A stretch of DNA of 64,000 bases from Leptolyngbya sp. O-77 (GCF_001548395.1 NZ_AP017367.1:4439001-4503000); one strand, 5' to 3'; positions 34,164-43,934 are shown, counted from the stretch's first letter. Numbers and translations: made by a program. The notes: generated from the letters alone by a model not told the origin.

Positions 34164-35186
34164 ATGGACTATCGGCAGGCAGGGGTAGATGTAGAGGCAG
34201 GACGGGCCTTCGTGCGGCGAATCAGGGACATGGTCGCTAGTACGCATCGCCCAGAGGTGATGGGCGGCATTGGTGGATTTAGCGGGCTATTTCAACTGCC
34301 GACGGGCTATCGAGAACCCGTGCTGGTGTCGGGGACAGACGGCGTGGGCACAAAGCTGAAGCTAGCGCACCAGTGCGATCGCCATGACACCGTAGGCATT
34401 GATCTAGTGGCCATGTGCGTGAATGACGTGCTGACCTGCGGCGCGGAACCGCTGTTTTTTCTGGACTACCTGGCGACGGGCAAGCTGGATGAAGACCAGC
34501 TCGCGGCCGTGGTGGCGGGTATCACCAACGGCTGCAAGCAGGCGGGCTGTGCGCTGCTGGGCGGCGAAACGGCGGAGATGCCGGGGTTTTACCTGCCGGG
34601 GGAATACGACCTAGCGGGCTTTTGCGTGGGCATTGTGGAAAAGAGCCAGATCCTCGACGGGTCGCAGGTGCAAATCGGCGATGTGGCGATCGCTCTTCCC
34701 AGCAGCGGGATTCATAGCAACGGCTTCAGCTTGGTTCGCAAAATTGTGGAACAGGCCGGTCTGGATCTGAGCGAATCTCTGCCAGAACTGGGAAATGCAT
34801 CCCTCGGCGAGGTCTTGCTCATGCCGACCCGCATTTACGTCGCGCCCGTGCTGGCGGCGCTGCGGGCTGGGCTGCCGATCCACGGCATGGCCCACATCAC
34901 GGGGGGCGGCCTGCCTGAAAACCTGCCCCGTGTTCTGGGCGAGGGCCAGAGCGTGCGCGTAGACTCCACAAGCTGGACGATTCCACCCATATTCACCTGG
35001 CTGGAATCGGCGGGATCGGTTCCTCGCGCTGAGATGTTCAACACCTTTAATATGGGCGTTGGCTTTGTGGTGCTGGTTCCGGGCGATCGCGCTGACGAAA
35101 CCTGCCGCTTTTTTCAAACCCAGGGATTAGCAGCGTGGGCCCTGGGCAAAGTTGTTGCAGGACAAGGAGCAGTGCTGATTGAATGA
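34164..35186 (+). CDS. purM: Phosphoribosylformylglycinamidine cyclo-ligase (AIR synthetase)
   Basis: The 340-residue enzyme makes 5-aminoimidazole ribonucleotide in purine synthesis using ATP. Hallmarks are DYRQAGVDVEAGRAFVRRI, VSGTDGVGTKLKLA (nucleotide loop), HDTVGIDLVAMCVNDVLTCG, LLGGETAEMPGFYLPGEYDL, SSGIHSNGFSLVRKI and MAHITGGGLPENLPR. Length is full. It is preceded by a promoter-like AT-rich region and followed by a short-repeat array. Confidence 0.97.
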   Translation: MDYRQAGVDVEAGRAFVRRIRDMVASTHRPEVMGGIGGFSGLFQLPTGYREPVLVSGTDGVGTKLKLAHQCDRHDTVGIDLVAMCVNDVLTCGAEPLFFLDYLATGKLDEDQLAAVVAGITNGCKQAGCALLGGETAEMPGFYLPGEYDLAGFCVGIVEKSQILDGSQVQIGDVAIALPSSGIHSNGFSLVRKIVEQAGLDLSESLPELGNASLGEVLLMPTRIYVAPVLAALRAGLPIHGMAHITGGGLPENLPRVLGEGQSVRVDSTSWTIPPIFTWLESAGSVPRAEMFNTFNMGVGFVVLVPGDRADETCRFFQTQGLAAWALGKVVAGQGAVLIE

Positions 35187-35191
35187 TTTGT

Positions 35192-35289
35192 GATTGCTGA
35201 TTGAGGATTGCTGATCGAGGATTGCTGATTGAGGATTGCTGATTGAGGATTGCTGATTGAGGATTGCTGATTGAGGATTGCTGATTCAG
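35192..35289. repeat. 14-bp tandem minisatellite (GATTGCTGATTGAG)
   Basis: Seven head-to-tail 14-bp units start at 35192, 35206, 35220, 35234, 35248, 35262 and 35276. The second has one substitution and the last is degenerate. The array starts five bases after the purM stop and occupies part of the purM-to-35461 spacer. Confidence 0.95.
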
Positions 35290-35460
35290 CTCCGATGTCT
35301 GCGATTGCTGGATTTACTGCTGACGATCCGGGGAGGGCTGCGCTGGGAATTTAACAAAACGAAATCTTTTTCGGCTGCCTTCTCATCATCTGAATCTGTC
35401 ACAGTAAGAGCTATAGCCCGCGACTGAGGATCGCTGCAATAACGGGCTAATGGAGGCGTT

Positions 35461-38028
35461 ATGCGAGCAGTGCTAATGGCAGGGGGTTCGGGCACGCGGC
35501 TGCGACCGTTGACTTGCGATTTGCCCAAACCGATGGTGCCCATTTTGAATCGCCCAATCGCCGAGCATATTATTAACTTGCTGCGGCGGCACGGGATTAC
35601 AGAAATCATCGCCACGCTGCACTATCTGCCCGACGTGATGCGGGATTACTTTCAGGACGGCAGCGATTTTGGCGTGCAGATGACCTATGCCGTAGAGGAA
35701 GACGAGCCGCTGGGAACGGCGGGCTGCGTCAAAAACGTAGCGGATTTGCTGGATGAAACTTTCCTGGTAATCAGCGGCGACAGCATTACGGACATTAACC
35801 TCAGCGAGGCGATCGCCTTTCACAAACAAAAGGGCGCAAAAGCAACGCTGGTGCTGGCTCACATTGCCAACCCGCTAGAGTTTGGCGTGGTGATCACCGA
35901 TGAGGACGGGCGTATCCGGCGTTTTTTGGAAAAGCCCTCCAGTAGCGAAATCTTCTCCGACACAGTGAACACGGGCACCTACATCCTGGAGCCGGAGGTG
36001 CTGGATTACCTGCCCGCCAACGAAGAATCGGACTTTTCCAAAGATCTATTTCCGCTGCTGCTAGAAAAAGACCTGCCGCTCTACGGCTACGCTGCTAAGG
36101 GCTATTGGTGCGATGTGGGGCATCTGGATGCCTACCGGGAGGCACAATATGCCGCGCTTTATCGGCGCGTAAAGCTAGAGTTTGAAGGCGAAGAGCGATC
36201 GCCCAATCTCTGGGTTGGGCAAAACACCCACATCGACCCCACGGCCCACATCGACACGCCTGCGATTATTGGCAGCAATTGTCGGATTGGCCCCAGAGCG
36301 GCGATCGCCGCTGGCACGATTATTGGCGACAATGTGACCGTCGGAGCCGATGCCGACCTGAAGCGCCCGATTCTGTGGAACGGCGTTACGGTGGGCGACG
36401 AAGCGCACCTGCGGGCCTGCGTAGCCGCCAGAGGAACGCGGGTCGATCGCCGCGCCCATGTGCTAGAGGGCGCAGTCGTCGGCTCTCTCTCGGTGATTGG
36501 CGAAGAGGCACTGGTGAATCCCGATGTCCGCATCTGGCCCAGCAAGCGCATCGAACCCGGTGCCATTCTCAACATGAACCTGATCTGGGGCCATGCCGCC
36601 CACCGCAATTTGTTTGGACAGCGGGGCGTGTCGGGACTGGCAAATGTAGACATCACGCCAGAATTTGCCGTGCGGCTGGGCGCGGCCTTTGGCTCCACGC
36701 TAAAGCCAGGAAGCCAGGTGACGGTCTCCCGCGACCAGCGCAACATTTCGCGCATGGTGTCGCGATCGCTCATTGCGGGCCTGATGTCCGTCGGCATTCA
36801 TGTGCAAAACCTGGAGGCCACTGCCATCCCCGTGGCCCGCGCCGTCGCCCCCAGCCGCAATGTCGCCGCCGGGATTCACGTCCGCGTCCACCCAGAGCGC
36901 TCGGATCACATCCTGATCGAATTTTTCAACCACAAGGGCATTAATTTATCAAAAGCTCAGGAGAAAAAGATCGAGGGAGCCTATTTCAAAGAAGACTTTC
37001 GCCGCGCCCAGATTCAAGAGATTGGCAATGTGGTGACGGTGCATCAGGCCAGCGATATCTATTGCGACAGCTTTGAGCGACACCTGCGGCTGGATGCCAT
37101 TCGCAGCAACAGTTCCAAGGTGGTGATCGACTACGCCTATGCGGTGTCGGGCGCAGTGCTGCCGCAAATGCTGTCGAAATTTGGCTGCGACGCGGTGGTG
37201 CTAAACGCCAGCCTCAATCCCACCGTGCCCAGCGCCCAAGACCGAGAGGCGCTGCTGAGCCAGTTGGGGCATGTCGTCGAGGCGCTGAAGGCAAACTTTG
37301 GCGTGCAGGTCTCGGCCAACGGTGAGCAGTTGATTTTGGTCGATGAAGCGGGCAGCCCGATTCGCGGCGAGCTGCTGACGGCGCTGATGATTCACATGGT
37401 GCTGACGCAGCATCCGCGTGGCTCTGTTGTGGTGCCGGTCAACGCTTCTAGCGCCGCCGAGCAAATCGCCCGTCGCCACGGCGGACAGATTCTCCGCACC
37501 CGCGCCAACCCCACCGCCCTGATGGAAGCCTGCTACACCAACCCCAACGTGGTGATGGGCGGCAGCGGCGAGATGGGCTTCATCTTTCCGCAACTGCATC
37601 CTGGGTTCGACGCGATGTTCTGCATTGCCAAGATCATTGAAATGCTCAGCCTGCGATCGCAAGACATTGCCAGCAGCGCCCCCCGCACCCTGGGCCAAAT
37701 TCGCCTCGACCTACCCCGCGTCTGCCACAAGATGATCACCGTCCGCTGTCCCTGGACGGCCAAGGGTTCCCTCATGCGGCATCTGGTAGAGACGCATCCT
37801 GCCCAGCAGCTTGAGCTGATCGACGGCGTGAAGATTTTCAACCCGCAGCATGATAGCTGGATTCTGGTCTTGCCCGACGCAGGCGAACCGCTGGTGCATC
37901 TCTACGCCGACAGTAGCGATCGCGGCTGGGTCGATGAAACCCTGCGGGAATATCGCGCCGCCGTCCTCGCCTTTGTGGAGCGCGACGTGGGGCTAGACGA
38001 CCATTCCACCGATTGGCAAATGGGTTAG
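35461..38028 (+). CDS. Mannose-1-phosphate guanylyltransferase-like protein (NTP-transferase + left-handed helix + phosphomannomutase-like domains)
   Basis: In the 855-residue protein, residues 1-230 are a nucleotidyltransferase with the activation loop MAGGSGTRLRPLTCDLPKPM, the metal site VISGDSITD and YIHE-like MNTGTYILEPEVL logic (VNTGTYILEPEVLDYL). Residues about 250-375 form a hexapeptide left-handed beta helix (IDTPAIIGSNCRIGPRAAIA). Residues about 380-850 are a phosphohexomutase-like module (SGEMGFIFPQLHPGFDAMF). It would supply GDP-mannose for glycoconjugates. No canonical TASHNP catalytic-serine motif was found in the mutase part (FFNHKGINLSKAQEKKIEG stands nearby), so that module may be non-catalytic, as appears usual for this cyanobacterial architecture. 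Confidence 0.9.
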   Translation: MRAVLMAGGSGTRLRPLTCDLPKPMVPILNRPIAEHIINLLRRHGITEIIATLHYLPDVMRDYFQDGSDFGVQMTYAVEEDEPLGTAGCVKNVADLLDETFLVISGDSITDINLSEAIAFHKQKGAKATLVLAHIANPLEFGVVITDEDGRIRRFLEKPSSSEIFSDTVNTGTYILEPEVLDYLPANEESDFSKDLFPLLLEKDLPLYGYAAKGYWCDVGHLDAYREAQYAALYRRVKLEFEGEERSPNLWVGQNTHIDPTAHIDTPAIIGSNCRIGPRAAIAAGTIIGDNVTVGADADLKRPILWNGVTVGDEAHLRACVAARGTRVDRRAHVLEGAVVGSLSVIGEEALVNPDVRIWPSKRIEPGAILNMNLIWGHAAHRNLFGQRGVSGLANVDITPEFAVRLGAAFGSTLKPGSQVTVSRDQRNISRMVSRSLIAGLMSVGIHVQNLEATAIPVARAVAPSRNVAAGIHVRVHPERSDHILIEFFNHKGINLSKAQEKKIEGAYFKEDFRRAQIQEIGNVVTVHQASDIYCDSFERHLRLDAIRSNSSKVVIDYAYAVSGAVLPQMLSKFGCDAVVLNASLNPTVPSAQDREALLSQLGHVVEALKANFGVQVSANGEQLILVDEAGSPIRGELLTALMIHMVLTQHPRGSVVVPVNASSAAEQIARRHGGQILRTRANPTALMEACYTNPNVVMGGSGEMGFIFPQLHPGFDAMFCIAKIIEMLSLRSQDIASSAPRTLGQIRLDLPRVCHKMITVRCPWTAKGSLMRHLVETHPAQQLELIDGVKIFNPQHDSWILVLPDAGEPLVHLYADSSDRGWVDETLREYRAAVLAFVERDVGLDDHSTDWQMG

Positions 38029-38114
38029 GAACGCGACGTGGATTTTTCGCGCAGGACGCACGAAAGACTAGCGCTTTCCCATACAATAAATGGGTTGTAC
38101 TCAGCGGCAGAGCC

Positions 38115-39410
38115 TTGATCGAGCGCTATACTTTGCCCGAAATGGGCAACCTTTGGACGGACGAATATAAGTTTAAGACGTGGCTCCAGGTGGAGATTGC
38201 GGTCTGCGAAGCGCAGGCGGAATTGGGCTATATTCCGGCAGACGCAGTGGAGACAATCAAGGCCAAGGCGCAGTTTGATCCGAAGCGGATTTTGGAAATC
38301 GAGGCGGAAGTGCGGCACGACGTGATCGCCTTCCTGACGAACGTGAATGAGTATGTCGGCGATGCGGGACGCTACATTCACCTGGGCATGACCAGTTCCG
38401 ACGTGCTGGATACGGCGCTGGCGCTGCAACTGGTGGCCAGCCTGGAGGTGCTGCAATCCCACGTAGACAAGCTGGCCCAGGCGATTCGCTTCCAGGCGCA
38501 GCAGCACCGCGAAACGGTGATGATTGGGCGATCGCACGGCATTCATGCGGAACCCATCACCTTTGGCTTCAAGCTGGCGGGCTGGCTGGCGGAGGTGCTG
38601 CGCGGGCGCGATCGCCTCTGTCAGCTCCATCAAGAAATCGCCGTCGGCAAAATCTCTGGCGCAGTGGGCACCTACGCCAACCTCGACCCGCAAATCGAGG
38701 CGATCGCCTGTCAGAAGCTCGGTTTGCAGCCGGATACTGCCTCAACGCAGGTCATTTCGCGCGATCGCCATGCCCAGTTCTTCAACGTGCTGGCGCTGCT
38801 GGCGGCCTCCATCGAGCGCTTTGCCGTAGAAATCCGCAACCTCCAGCGCACCGACGTACTGGAAGTGGAAGAATTCTTCTCCAAAGGGCAAAAAGGCTCC
38901 TCCGCCATGCCCCACAAGCGCAACCCGATCCGCTCGGAGCGGCTGACGGGGATGGCCCGCCTGATTCGCGGCTATGCCATGACGGGTCTAGAAAACGTGG
39001 CCCTCTGGCACGAACGCGACATTTCCCACAGCTCCGTCGAGCGCGTCGCCCTGCCCGATGCCTGCATCCTCACCCACTTCATGCTGGTGGAAATCACCGA
39101 CTTGGTAAAAAATCTCCAGGTCTATCCCGAAAATATGCAGCGCAACATGAACGTCTACGGTGGCGTTGTGTTTAGCCAGCGCGTAATGCTGACGCTGGTA
39201 GAAAAGGGTCTGGCCCGCGAAGCCGCCTACGCCGTGGTGCAGAGCTGCGCCCACCAAGCCTGGAACACGCCCGATGGGGACTTTCATGCGCTAATTGCCG
39301 CCGATGCCACGGTCAAATCCCACCTGTCCCCAGAAGAAATCGAAGCCTGCTTTGACCCTAACTATCACCTGAGAAATCTGGACGTGATCTACCAGCGGCT
39401 GAATATTTAA
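38115..39410 (+). CDS. purB: Adenylosuccinate lyase
   Basis: The 431-residue fumarase/aspartase-superfamily enzyme acts twice in purine synthesis (SAICAR and adenylosuccinate cleavage). Hallmarks are LIERYTLPEMGNLWTDEYKF at the start, VGDAGRYIHLGMTSSDVLDT, IGRSHGIHAEPITFGFKLAG (catalytic His) and the signature loop QKGSSAMPHKRNPIRSE. TTG 38115 is chosen as start because homologues begin MIERYTLPEM. An ATG at 38013 would overlap the previous gene's end and add 34 unrelated residues. Confidence 0.95.
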   Translation: MIERYTLPEMGNLWTDEYKFKTWLQVEIAVCEAQAELGYIPADAVETIKAKAQFDPKRILEIEAEVRHDVIAFLTNVNEYVGDAGRYIHLGMTSSDVLDTALALQLVASLEVLQSHVDKLAQAIRFQAQQHRETVMIGRSHGIHAEPITFGFKLAGWLAEVLRGRDRLCQLHQEIAVGKISGAVGTYANLDPQIEAIACQKLGLQPDTASTQVISRDRHAQFFNVLALLAASIERFAVEIRNLQRTDVLEVEEFFSKGQKGSSAMPHKRNPIRSERLTGMARLIRGYAMTGLENVALWHERDISHSSVERVALPDACILTHFMLVEITDLVKNLQVYPENMQRNMNVYGGVVFSQRVMLTLVEKGLAREAAYAVVQSCAHQAWNTPDGDFHALIAADATVKSHLSPEEIEACFDPNYHLRNLDVIYQRLNI

Positions 39411-39444
39411 GACTGAATGCTGAAGGATCAAAGATTGCAAAAGA

Positions 39445-39741
39445 GTGCTGCTGCTACAAGATGCAATCATCGCGGAAGAAAAGCTAACCCGTTACTTGCT
39501 AGTGTCATTGCCCAAGGACGACAAATCGAAGTTTCTAGCACAAGTAGGTTACGCTTTGGACAACTGGCGGCAGCTAGAGGAAGACTTGCGAGCTCAAGTG
39601 CGAGGCAGTGCTTTAAAGCTTCCTAGGTCGTTGAATGCCTTGGTCTCATCTCTTCTCATTTGTATTCTTTCGGGTAGAGAATCAACCCTACCCCAGACAT
39701 ATTCTTTGGAGTTCCATTTAATAAGTTTTGTAAGAACTTAA
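39445..39741 (+). pseudogene. Fragment of a DUF6883-like small protein
   Basis: The first about 50 residues (LLLQDAIIAEEKLTRYLLVS, KDDKSKFLAQVGYALDNWRQ, LEEDLRAQV) look like the N-terminus of the short cyanobacterial DUF6883-type proteins, recalled from pattern and not searched. After residue about 55 the sequence departs to a hydrophobic, family-unlike tail, so the gene appears truncated or fused by deletion. No full-length partner is nearby. It begins the AT-richer stretch that continues through the next gene. Confidence 0.45.
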
Positions 39742-39888
39742 TGAAAAGTCATTGATCCTCTGAGGCAGTGTTGCTAAAAAGCTTGAGCAAGATGTTCAAT
39801 TAATCTCTGAAAAAAAACATAAGTTGCTGAACCTTCCTGATTGATATACAACATTAGAGACTGCTGTCGCGCAAGGTTTACGTAGCTC

Positions 39889-41013
39889 ATGCAGAAATGG
39901 GTAGCCGATGGACTGGTTGTTGGGCTGGCAACAATGGTTCTGGGTGGCACAGCCTCAGCCCTATTCCCCAGAAACTCTATTGCCAGCATCGCCAGCAGCG
40001 GTTTAGGAGCAGTCTCCAGTTCAATGGTTCTGGCTCGGCGTAGAACTCGCCTATTACCTGAATCAGAGGAACCGGAAGAAAATGCCTATCCTCAGTTGCC
40101 TGAATTGTCAGAAAAACACGTTTCAGACGTACTAGAGGAATCAGATTCAGCAGAACATACGCCCTTTAGCGAACCCGTCTTAGATAGGAATTCAAAAGCA
40201 AGCCTAATAGAAAATCCTGCTACAGAAGACACGACCGAAGAGGCTGAGAATCTTCAGCCTTTAGATGGACGCTTCAGTGAAGAGGTTGCCATCAAATGGC
40301 TGGCGAATAGAGGCGTTTCTGTCATGGATCAACCTGAGCTTGACCCTCACACAGAAGAAATTTTTAATAAGCACGCCGTTAGATTAGGCAATAAGTATAA
40401 GGACGAAGATGGTCAGCCCCAGCTATCTCGCTTATTAGGACAAATCAAGTGGTCAATCACAAATGAGAGAAATCTGACCTGTCACCTCAGTAGAGCCTCC
40501 CAAAAGCAAATTGGAACGATTACCCAATTTGGTAAGGACTTGGACAAAGACACCCTATTCTTTTCTCGATACAAGTATTTTCCGGGCGAAAAGATCATTC
40601 GTGCAAGTGTGCGGAATAGACCAGATACGCGGAGCTTTTTCACAGGGGGCTGGTTTGAGAGATTTATAGAATACAAAGTTTCTGATTTTCTGCAACGCTC
40701 AAACTTATCCTATTCTCGTCTAATGAATCGGCTGATTCAATTCTCAAACGGGGACAGTTTTGAACTGGATTTATTCTATGTGGTTGAAGGCAAGCCATTG
40801 CTGATTGAGTGCAAAACAGGAAGAGATCGAGATGCTTATCAGAAGTTTTCCGATCGTCGAAAACGTCTCTCTATTTCACCAGAGAGAGCTTTTCTAGTGA
40901 TTCTTGACTTCGATCCTGATGAAACTGAGCGGCTCAGTGCGGTTTGGAAGTTTAATATCGTTGGACAGGACAACCTAATTCCCCAGATGGAAGCAGCGCT
41001 GGGTTCCAATTAG
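39889..41013 (+). CDS. Membrane-anchored PD-(D/E)XK (Card1/DUF1887-like) nuclease
   Basis: The 374-residue protein has one N-terminal membrane segment (VADGLVVGLATMVLGGTASA), an acidic linker (about 45-125) and a middle domain beginning RFSEEVAIKWLANRGVSVM. The C-terminal restriction-nuclease-like core starts GGWFERFIEYKVSDFLQRSN. The catalytic pattern is FELDLFYVVEGKPLLIECKT (Asp, then Glu-x-Lys), resembling the nuclease domain of DUF1887/Card1 proteins. No CARF domain or CRISPR array is present here. The gene is visibly AT-richer than its neighbours, with few HIP1 sites, which suggests transfer. A defence or competence-surveillance role at the membrane is inference. Confidence 0.72.
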   Translation: MQKWVADGLVVGLATMVLGGTASALFPRNSIASIASSGLGAVSSSMVLARRRTRLLPESEEPEENAYPQLPELSEKHVSDVLEESDSAEHTPFSEPVLDRNSKASLIENPATEDTTEEAENLQPLDGRFSEEVAIKWLANRGVSVMDQPELDPHTEEIFNKHAVRLGNKYKDEDGQPQLSRLLGQIKWSITNERNLTCHLSRASQKQIGTITQFGKDLDKDTLFFSRYKYFPGEKIIRASVRNRPDTRSFFTGGWFERFIEYKVSDFLQRSNLSYSRLMNRLIQFSNGDSFELDLFYVVEGKPLLIECKTGRDRDAYQKFSDRRKRLSISPERAFLVILDFDPDETERLSAVWKFNIVGQDNLIPQMEAALGSN

Positions 41014-41157
41014 GACAGCCATTCTTCTGCCAGGATTTCATTGTTCCTAGAGCCAAGTAGTTCTTGCAGTCCGCCACAACGGTACTTCTGGCGCTAACGG
41101 GTGATGGTTGAGGTATTACGTTCCAGTTATTGCGCTGAGACTATTGGACTAGCGCGA

Positions 41158-43353
41158 TTACACTAGCGCGATCGCCCGTGCAGCCAGCGCTTCGGCCGTA
41201 ATGCCGTTGAGCGCCATCAGTTCCCCAGCGCTGGCAGTGGTTTCGCCGCGCTTCCAGGCAAACACATCGCGCTTGCTGGTTGAGCGCAGCATGAGTGGCT
41301 CCAGCATGGCACTGGCTCCACCCGTCACGCCGATCAGCGCGTCGCCGCCAAACAGTTGCTCGAACCCAGCATCATCCAGGAAGTCGCCGTCTGGTTCTGA
41401 GCAAATGTCCCATAGCGTATCGCTGGGGCGGTAGAGGCGACGGGGACTGATGACCGACACGATCCGCACCCCCAAGCCTTGGGCTTCTAAAAGCTTGGCT
41501 GCATCGAACACGGGCAAAAGGATCATGTCGCCTACCACCGCAAACACGACGGTTTTAGAGCCTGTGCTGTCGTGAAGGGCGATCGCCCCCTGTTCCAATG
41601 CCCGCCGCGTCTGGTCAAACGTCGTGCGAATCGGCAGCGGCGACTTGCTGGCGGTAATCACCACACCTTTGTTGCTCTGCGACAGCGCCCATTCGTAGCA
41701 AGCCTGCACGCTGTTAGCATCGGGCGGAAACAGCGGAAATACATTCCCATTCCGCATCATGGCGGCAAAGTAAGCCTCAATTTCTGGGCGCTGGTGCGTC
41801 CAGCCGTTGCGCCCCTGCTCTAGCGCCCCTGCCGTAAACAGCGTAATGGTCGCGGGCGTTTTGCGGCGTAGCTCGGCCATCGCCTGCGTGACCGTCTGCC
41901 AGATCGGCAACCCGTTAATGGCAAACGATTCATAGGAACACCACAGCGTCCGCCCGCCAAACAGCGACAGCCCAGCTGCCAGCCCCGCGCAGGCATCTTC
42001 GCTCAGCGGCTCATAGACCTGACCCGTGGGAGCCTGGTTATAAAGCGGGTCTTCGGTGGGGTGAATGATCTTTAGCGCCTGGTTGATGTTGGCGATGCCC
42101 GATGCCTCGTTGCCATCAGCGTTGGTGACCAGAAACGTGCGATCGCTCGTTCCCACATGCCCCACCAGCTTGCCCATTGCCGTAGTCGAAACCTTGGGGT
42201 CGCCCCCTACCGGATATTCCTCTAGCGGCAGCGGCCCCAGATCCGGCAGGGGACGCTCAAACTCGGTGACCACGGTTTTCGATGCCGGGCCGCCGCCCGC
42301 CCGCTCGCAGTTCGTCCGCACGATTGCCCAAGCTTCAGGAGAGAGCGATCGCGCCTTCAGTGCATCCATTATGTGGGGCGCGTCTAGCGTATCTTTGGGG
42401 TACAGATTGTGGGACTTTGCACCGCGGGCATGAACCCCTGCGCCCTTGAGCTGTTTGATGATAAACGCGGTTAGCTTGCCGCTGAGGGCAGAGCGTGCCG
42501 CTTCATCCACGCCCACCAGCACGCTCTGGGTAAAGGCGAGGCGCTGTTTCAAGGAGAAAGCCGTGCTATCGACGTAATCTCCCGGCTGATCCTGGTCGTC
42601 GAAGTCCTTCGCATCCACCAGCACCACTTCGTCAAAGCCGTGCCCATGCCAATAGGCCAGCATTTGCTCGTTAGTCTTCAGCGACACCATGCTGTGGTGT
42701 TCTTGCGAAAAGCCATTCCACACCAGCACGGGCAAAAAGTTGGTAGAACCGGGGAAGGCTGTGTGGAAGTGCATAAACGAACTCATGATGTAGGGTTCGC
42801 CTAGCCCGCCGTCGCCAATCGTAAAGGGAAATAGCGTGTCGGGATACAGCAACGCCCCGGCCATTGCAAAATGCTGCCCCTGGCCCAGGGGCCCCGCCGG
42901 AGCCAGCAGACCGGGAATGAAGCCAGACAGGTGACCCAACAGTCCGTGCCGCTCCCGGAAGCGATCGCGCATTTGCTGCACGGTGGTAATGCCCATATCC
43001 TCTAGAGAGCGATCGAGGAACATGGCGCTATAGAATCCAGGGGCATGGTGGCCGACCTCCGTCACGATGTTCTTATAGCCCAGCATGACCAGGGCAGCGT
43101 AGGCTTCGGCCTGACTGGCAAAGCCGCCGGGGTGCCCAGACCCCTTGCTGCCGCAGATTTGCATCGTCAGGTAGCGCAGCGCGTCGGCATAGAGCAGCGT
43201 TTGGAAGACAGCAGCGGGGTCTGTTGGCGTGGCGATCGCCCTTGCCCCTTCCGCGATGGCAGGTGTAGCCCCGTAGGTCTCGAATCCTGGCAGCGTTTCA
43301 CCAAAATACTGAATCCCTTCACAAAACCCCGGAGCCATCTGGGTTGCCGTCAT
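41158..43353 (-). CDS. Phosphoketolase-family protein (thiamine-diphosphate dependent)
   Basis: The 731-residue enzyme is of the phosphoketolase family, which splits xylulose-5-phosphate or fructose-6-phosphate to acetyl phosphate. Visible segments are SKGSGHPGGFASQAEAYAAL, VTEVGHHAPGFYSAMFLDRS, LLGHLSGFIPGLL, the ThDP region IGDGGLGEPYIMSS, VWNGFSQEHHSMVSLKTNE, IIKQLKGAGVHARGAKSH and EPLSEDACAGLAAGLSLFGG. It is the cyanobacterial type somewhat divergent from classical Xfp. ATG 43353 has GGGGGA upstream; GTG/ATG further upstream would add 15 residues. It has its own transcription unit. Confidence 0.88.
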   Translation of the reverse strand: MTATQMAPGFCEGIQYFGETLPGFETYGATPAIAEGARAIATPTDPAAVFQTLLYADALRYLTMQICGSKGSGHPGGFASQAEAYAALVMLGYKNIVTEVGHHAPGFYSAMFLDRSLEDMGITTVQQMRDRFRERHGLLGHLSGFIPGLLAPAGPLGQGQHFAMAGALLYPDTLFPFTIGDGGLGEPYIMSSFMHFHTAFPGSTNFLPVLVWNGFSQEHHSMVSLKTNEQMLAYWHGHGFDEVVLVDAKDFDDQDQPGDYVDSTAFSLKQRLAFTQSVLVGVDEAARSALSGKLTAFIIKQLKGAGVHARGAKSHNLYPKDTLDAPHIMDALKARSLSPEAWAIVRTNCERAGGGPASKTVVTEFERPLPDLGPLPLEEYPVGGDPKVSTTAMGKLVGHVGTSDRTFLVTNADGNEASGIANINQALKIIHPTEDPLYNQAPTGQVYEPLSEDACAGLAAGLSLFGGRTLWCSYESFAINGLPIWQTVTQAMAELRRKTPATITLFTAGALEQGRNGWTHQRPEIEAYFAAMMRNGNVFPLFPPDANSVQACYEWALSQSNKGVVITASKSPLPIRTTFDQTRRALEQGAIALHDSTGSKTVVFAVVGDMILLPVFDAAKLLEAQGLGVRIVSVISPRRLYRPSDTLWDICSEPDGDFLDDAGFEQLFGGDALIGVTGGASAMLEPLMLRSTSKRDVFAWKRGETTASAGELMALNGITAEALAARAIALV

Positions 43354-43610
43354 GCTACATCCCCCGCTGAGATAAACGCTAGAAACTGCGAAACACAATA
43401 CATCATCGTATCTTAGGTGGGGAGCCAGATTGGTATTCAGGTTTCGATGATTGCCATCAGGAGTTTTGGATTTTGGGTTCTAGATTTTAGAGTTTGGGGT
43501 GAGCGAGGGGATGCGGAACGATCGCACGTCTGGACAGAGTTGCCATTTCCAACTCCGTGTCTGAGTATGGTGGAAGCAGCAGACACACAGCGCCAGGAGG
43601 CTAAAACGAC

Positions 43611-43829
43611 GTGGAGACGTTAATCACGGCGGCGATCGCCGTTCTCATTTTGATGCTGGTGTTTTCGTTGATCACCAAGGCGATCCGGCTTGCCATTAAT
43701 GTGGCGATTCTCCTGGTGCTGCTGTTTGTGCTGGTGCGAATTACTGGAGTCAGCTTGGGCGAAGCCATGCAGCCTGTGTTCGCCCTCTGGGAGTGGCTGC
43801 GGCAGATGTTTCAAAATTCTCAGCGATAA
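43611..43829 (+). CDS. Small membrane protein (72 aa)
   Basis: The GTG start at 43611 has an excellent Shine-Dalgarno (AGGAGG, ten bases upstream). The 72-residue product has two adjacent membrane segments (TAAIAVLILMLVFSLITKAI, LAINVAILLVLLFVLVRITG) and an amphipathic tail with Trp residues (VFALWEWLRQMFQ). No family is recognised. The upstream 43465-43500 stretch contains the TTTTGGATTTTGGG simple repeat seen elsewhere in the window. Confidence 0.72.
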   Translation: METLITAAIAVLILMLVFSLITKAIRLAINVAILLVLLFVLVRITGVSLGEAMQPVFALWEWLRQMFQNSQR

Positions 43830-43874
43830 TTCGCGATAATGCTTGATAATTACCAATCCAGGGCGATCGCCCTG

Positions 43875-43923
43875 CAAAATCCAAAATCCAAAATCTAAAA
43901 TCCAAAATCTAAAATCCAAAATC
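43875..43923. repeat. AATCCAAAATCT simple repeat
   Basis: Alternating AATCCAAA and ATCTAAA words with a roughly 10-bp period lie in the spacer before the third Uma2 gene. The same motif occurs at 18436-18478, and its complement occurs at 18306-18415 and 43465-43500. Confidence 0.85.
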
Positions 43924-43934
43924 GCAACTCCGCC

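Noticed and set aside
41158..43353. Transketolase instead of phosphoketolase
   Set aside because: The internal segments HHAPGFYSAMFLDRS, GLLGHLSGFIPGLL and QLKGAGVHARGAKSH fit the phosphoketolase family rather than transketolase.
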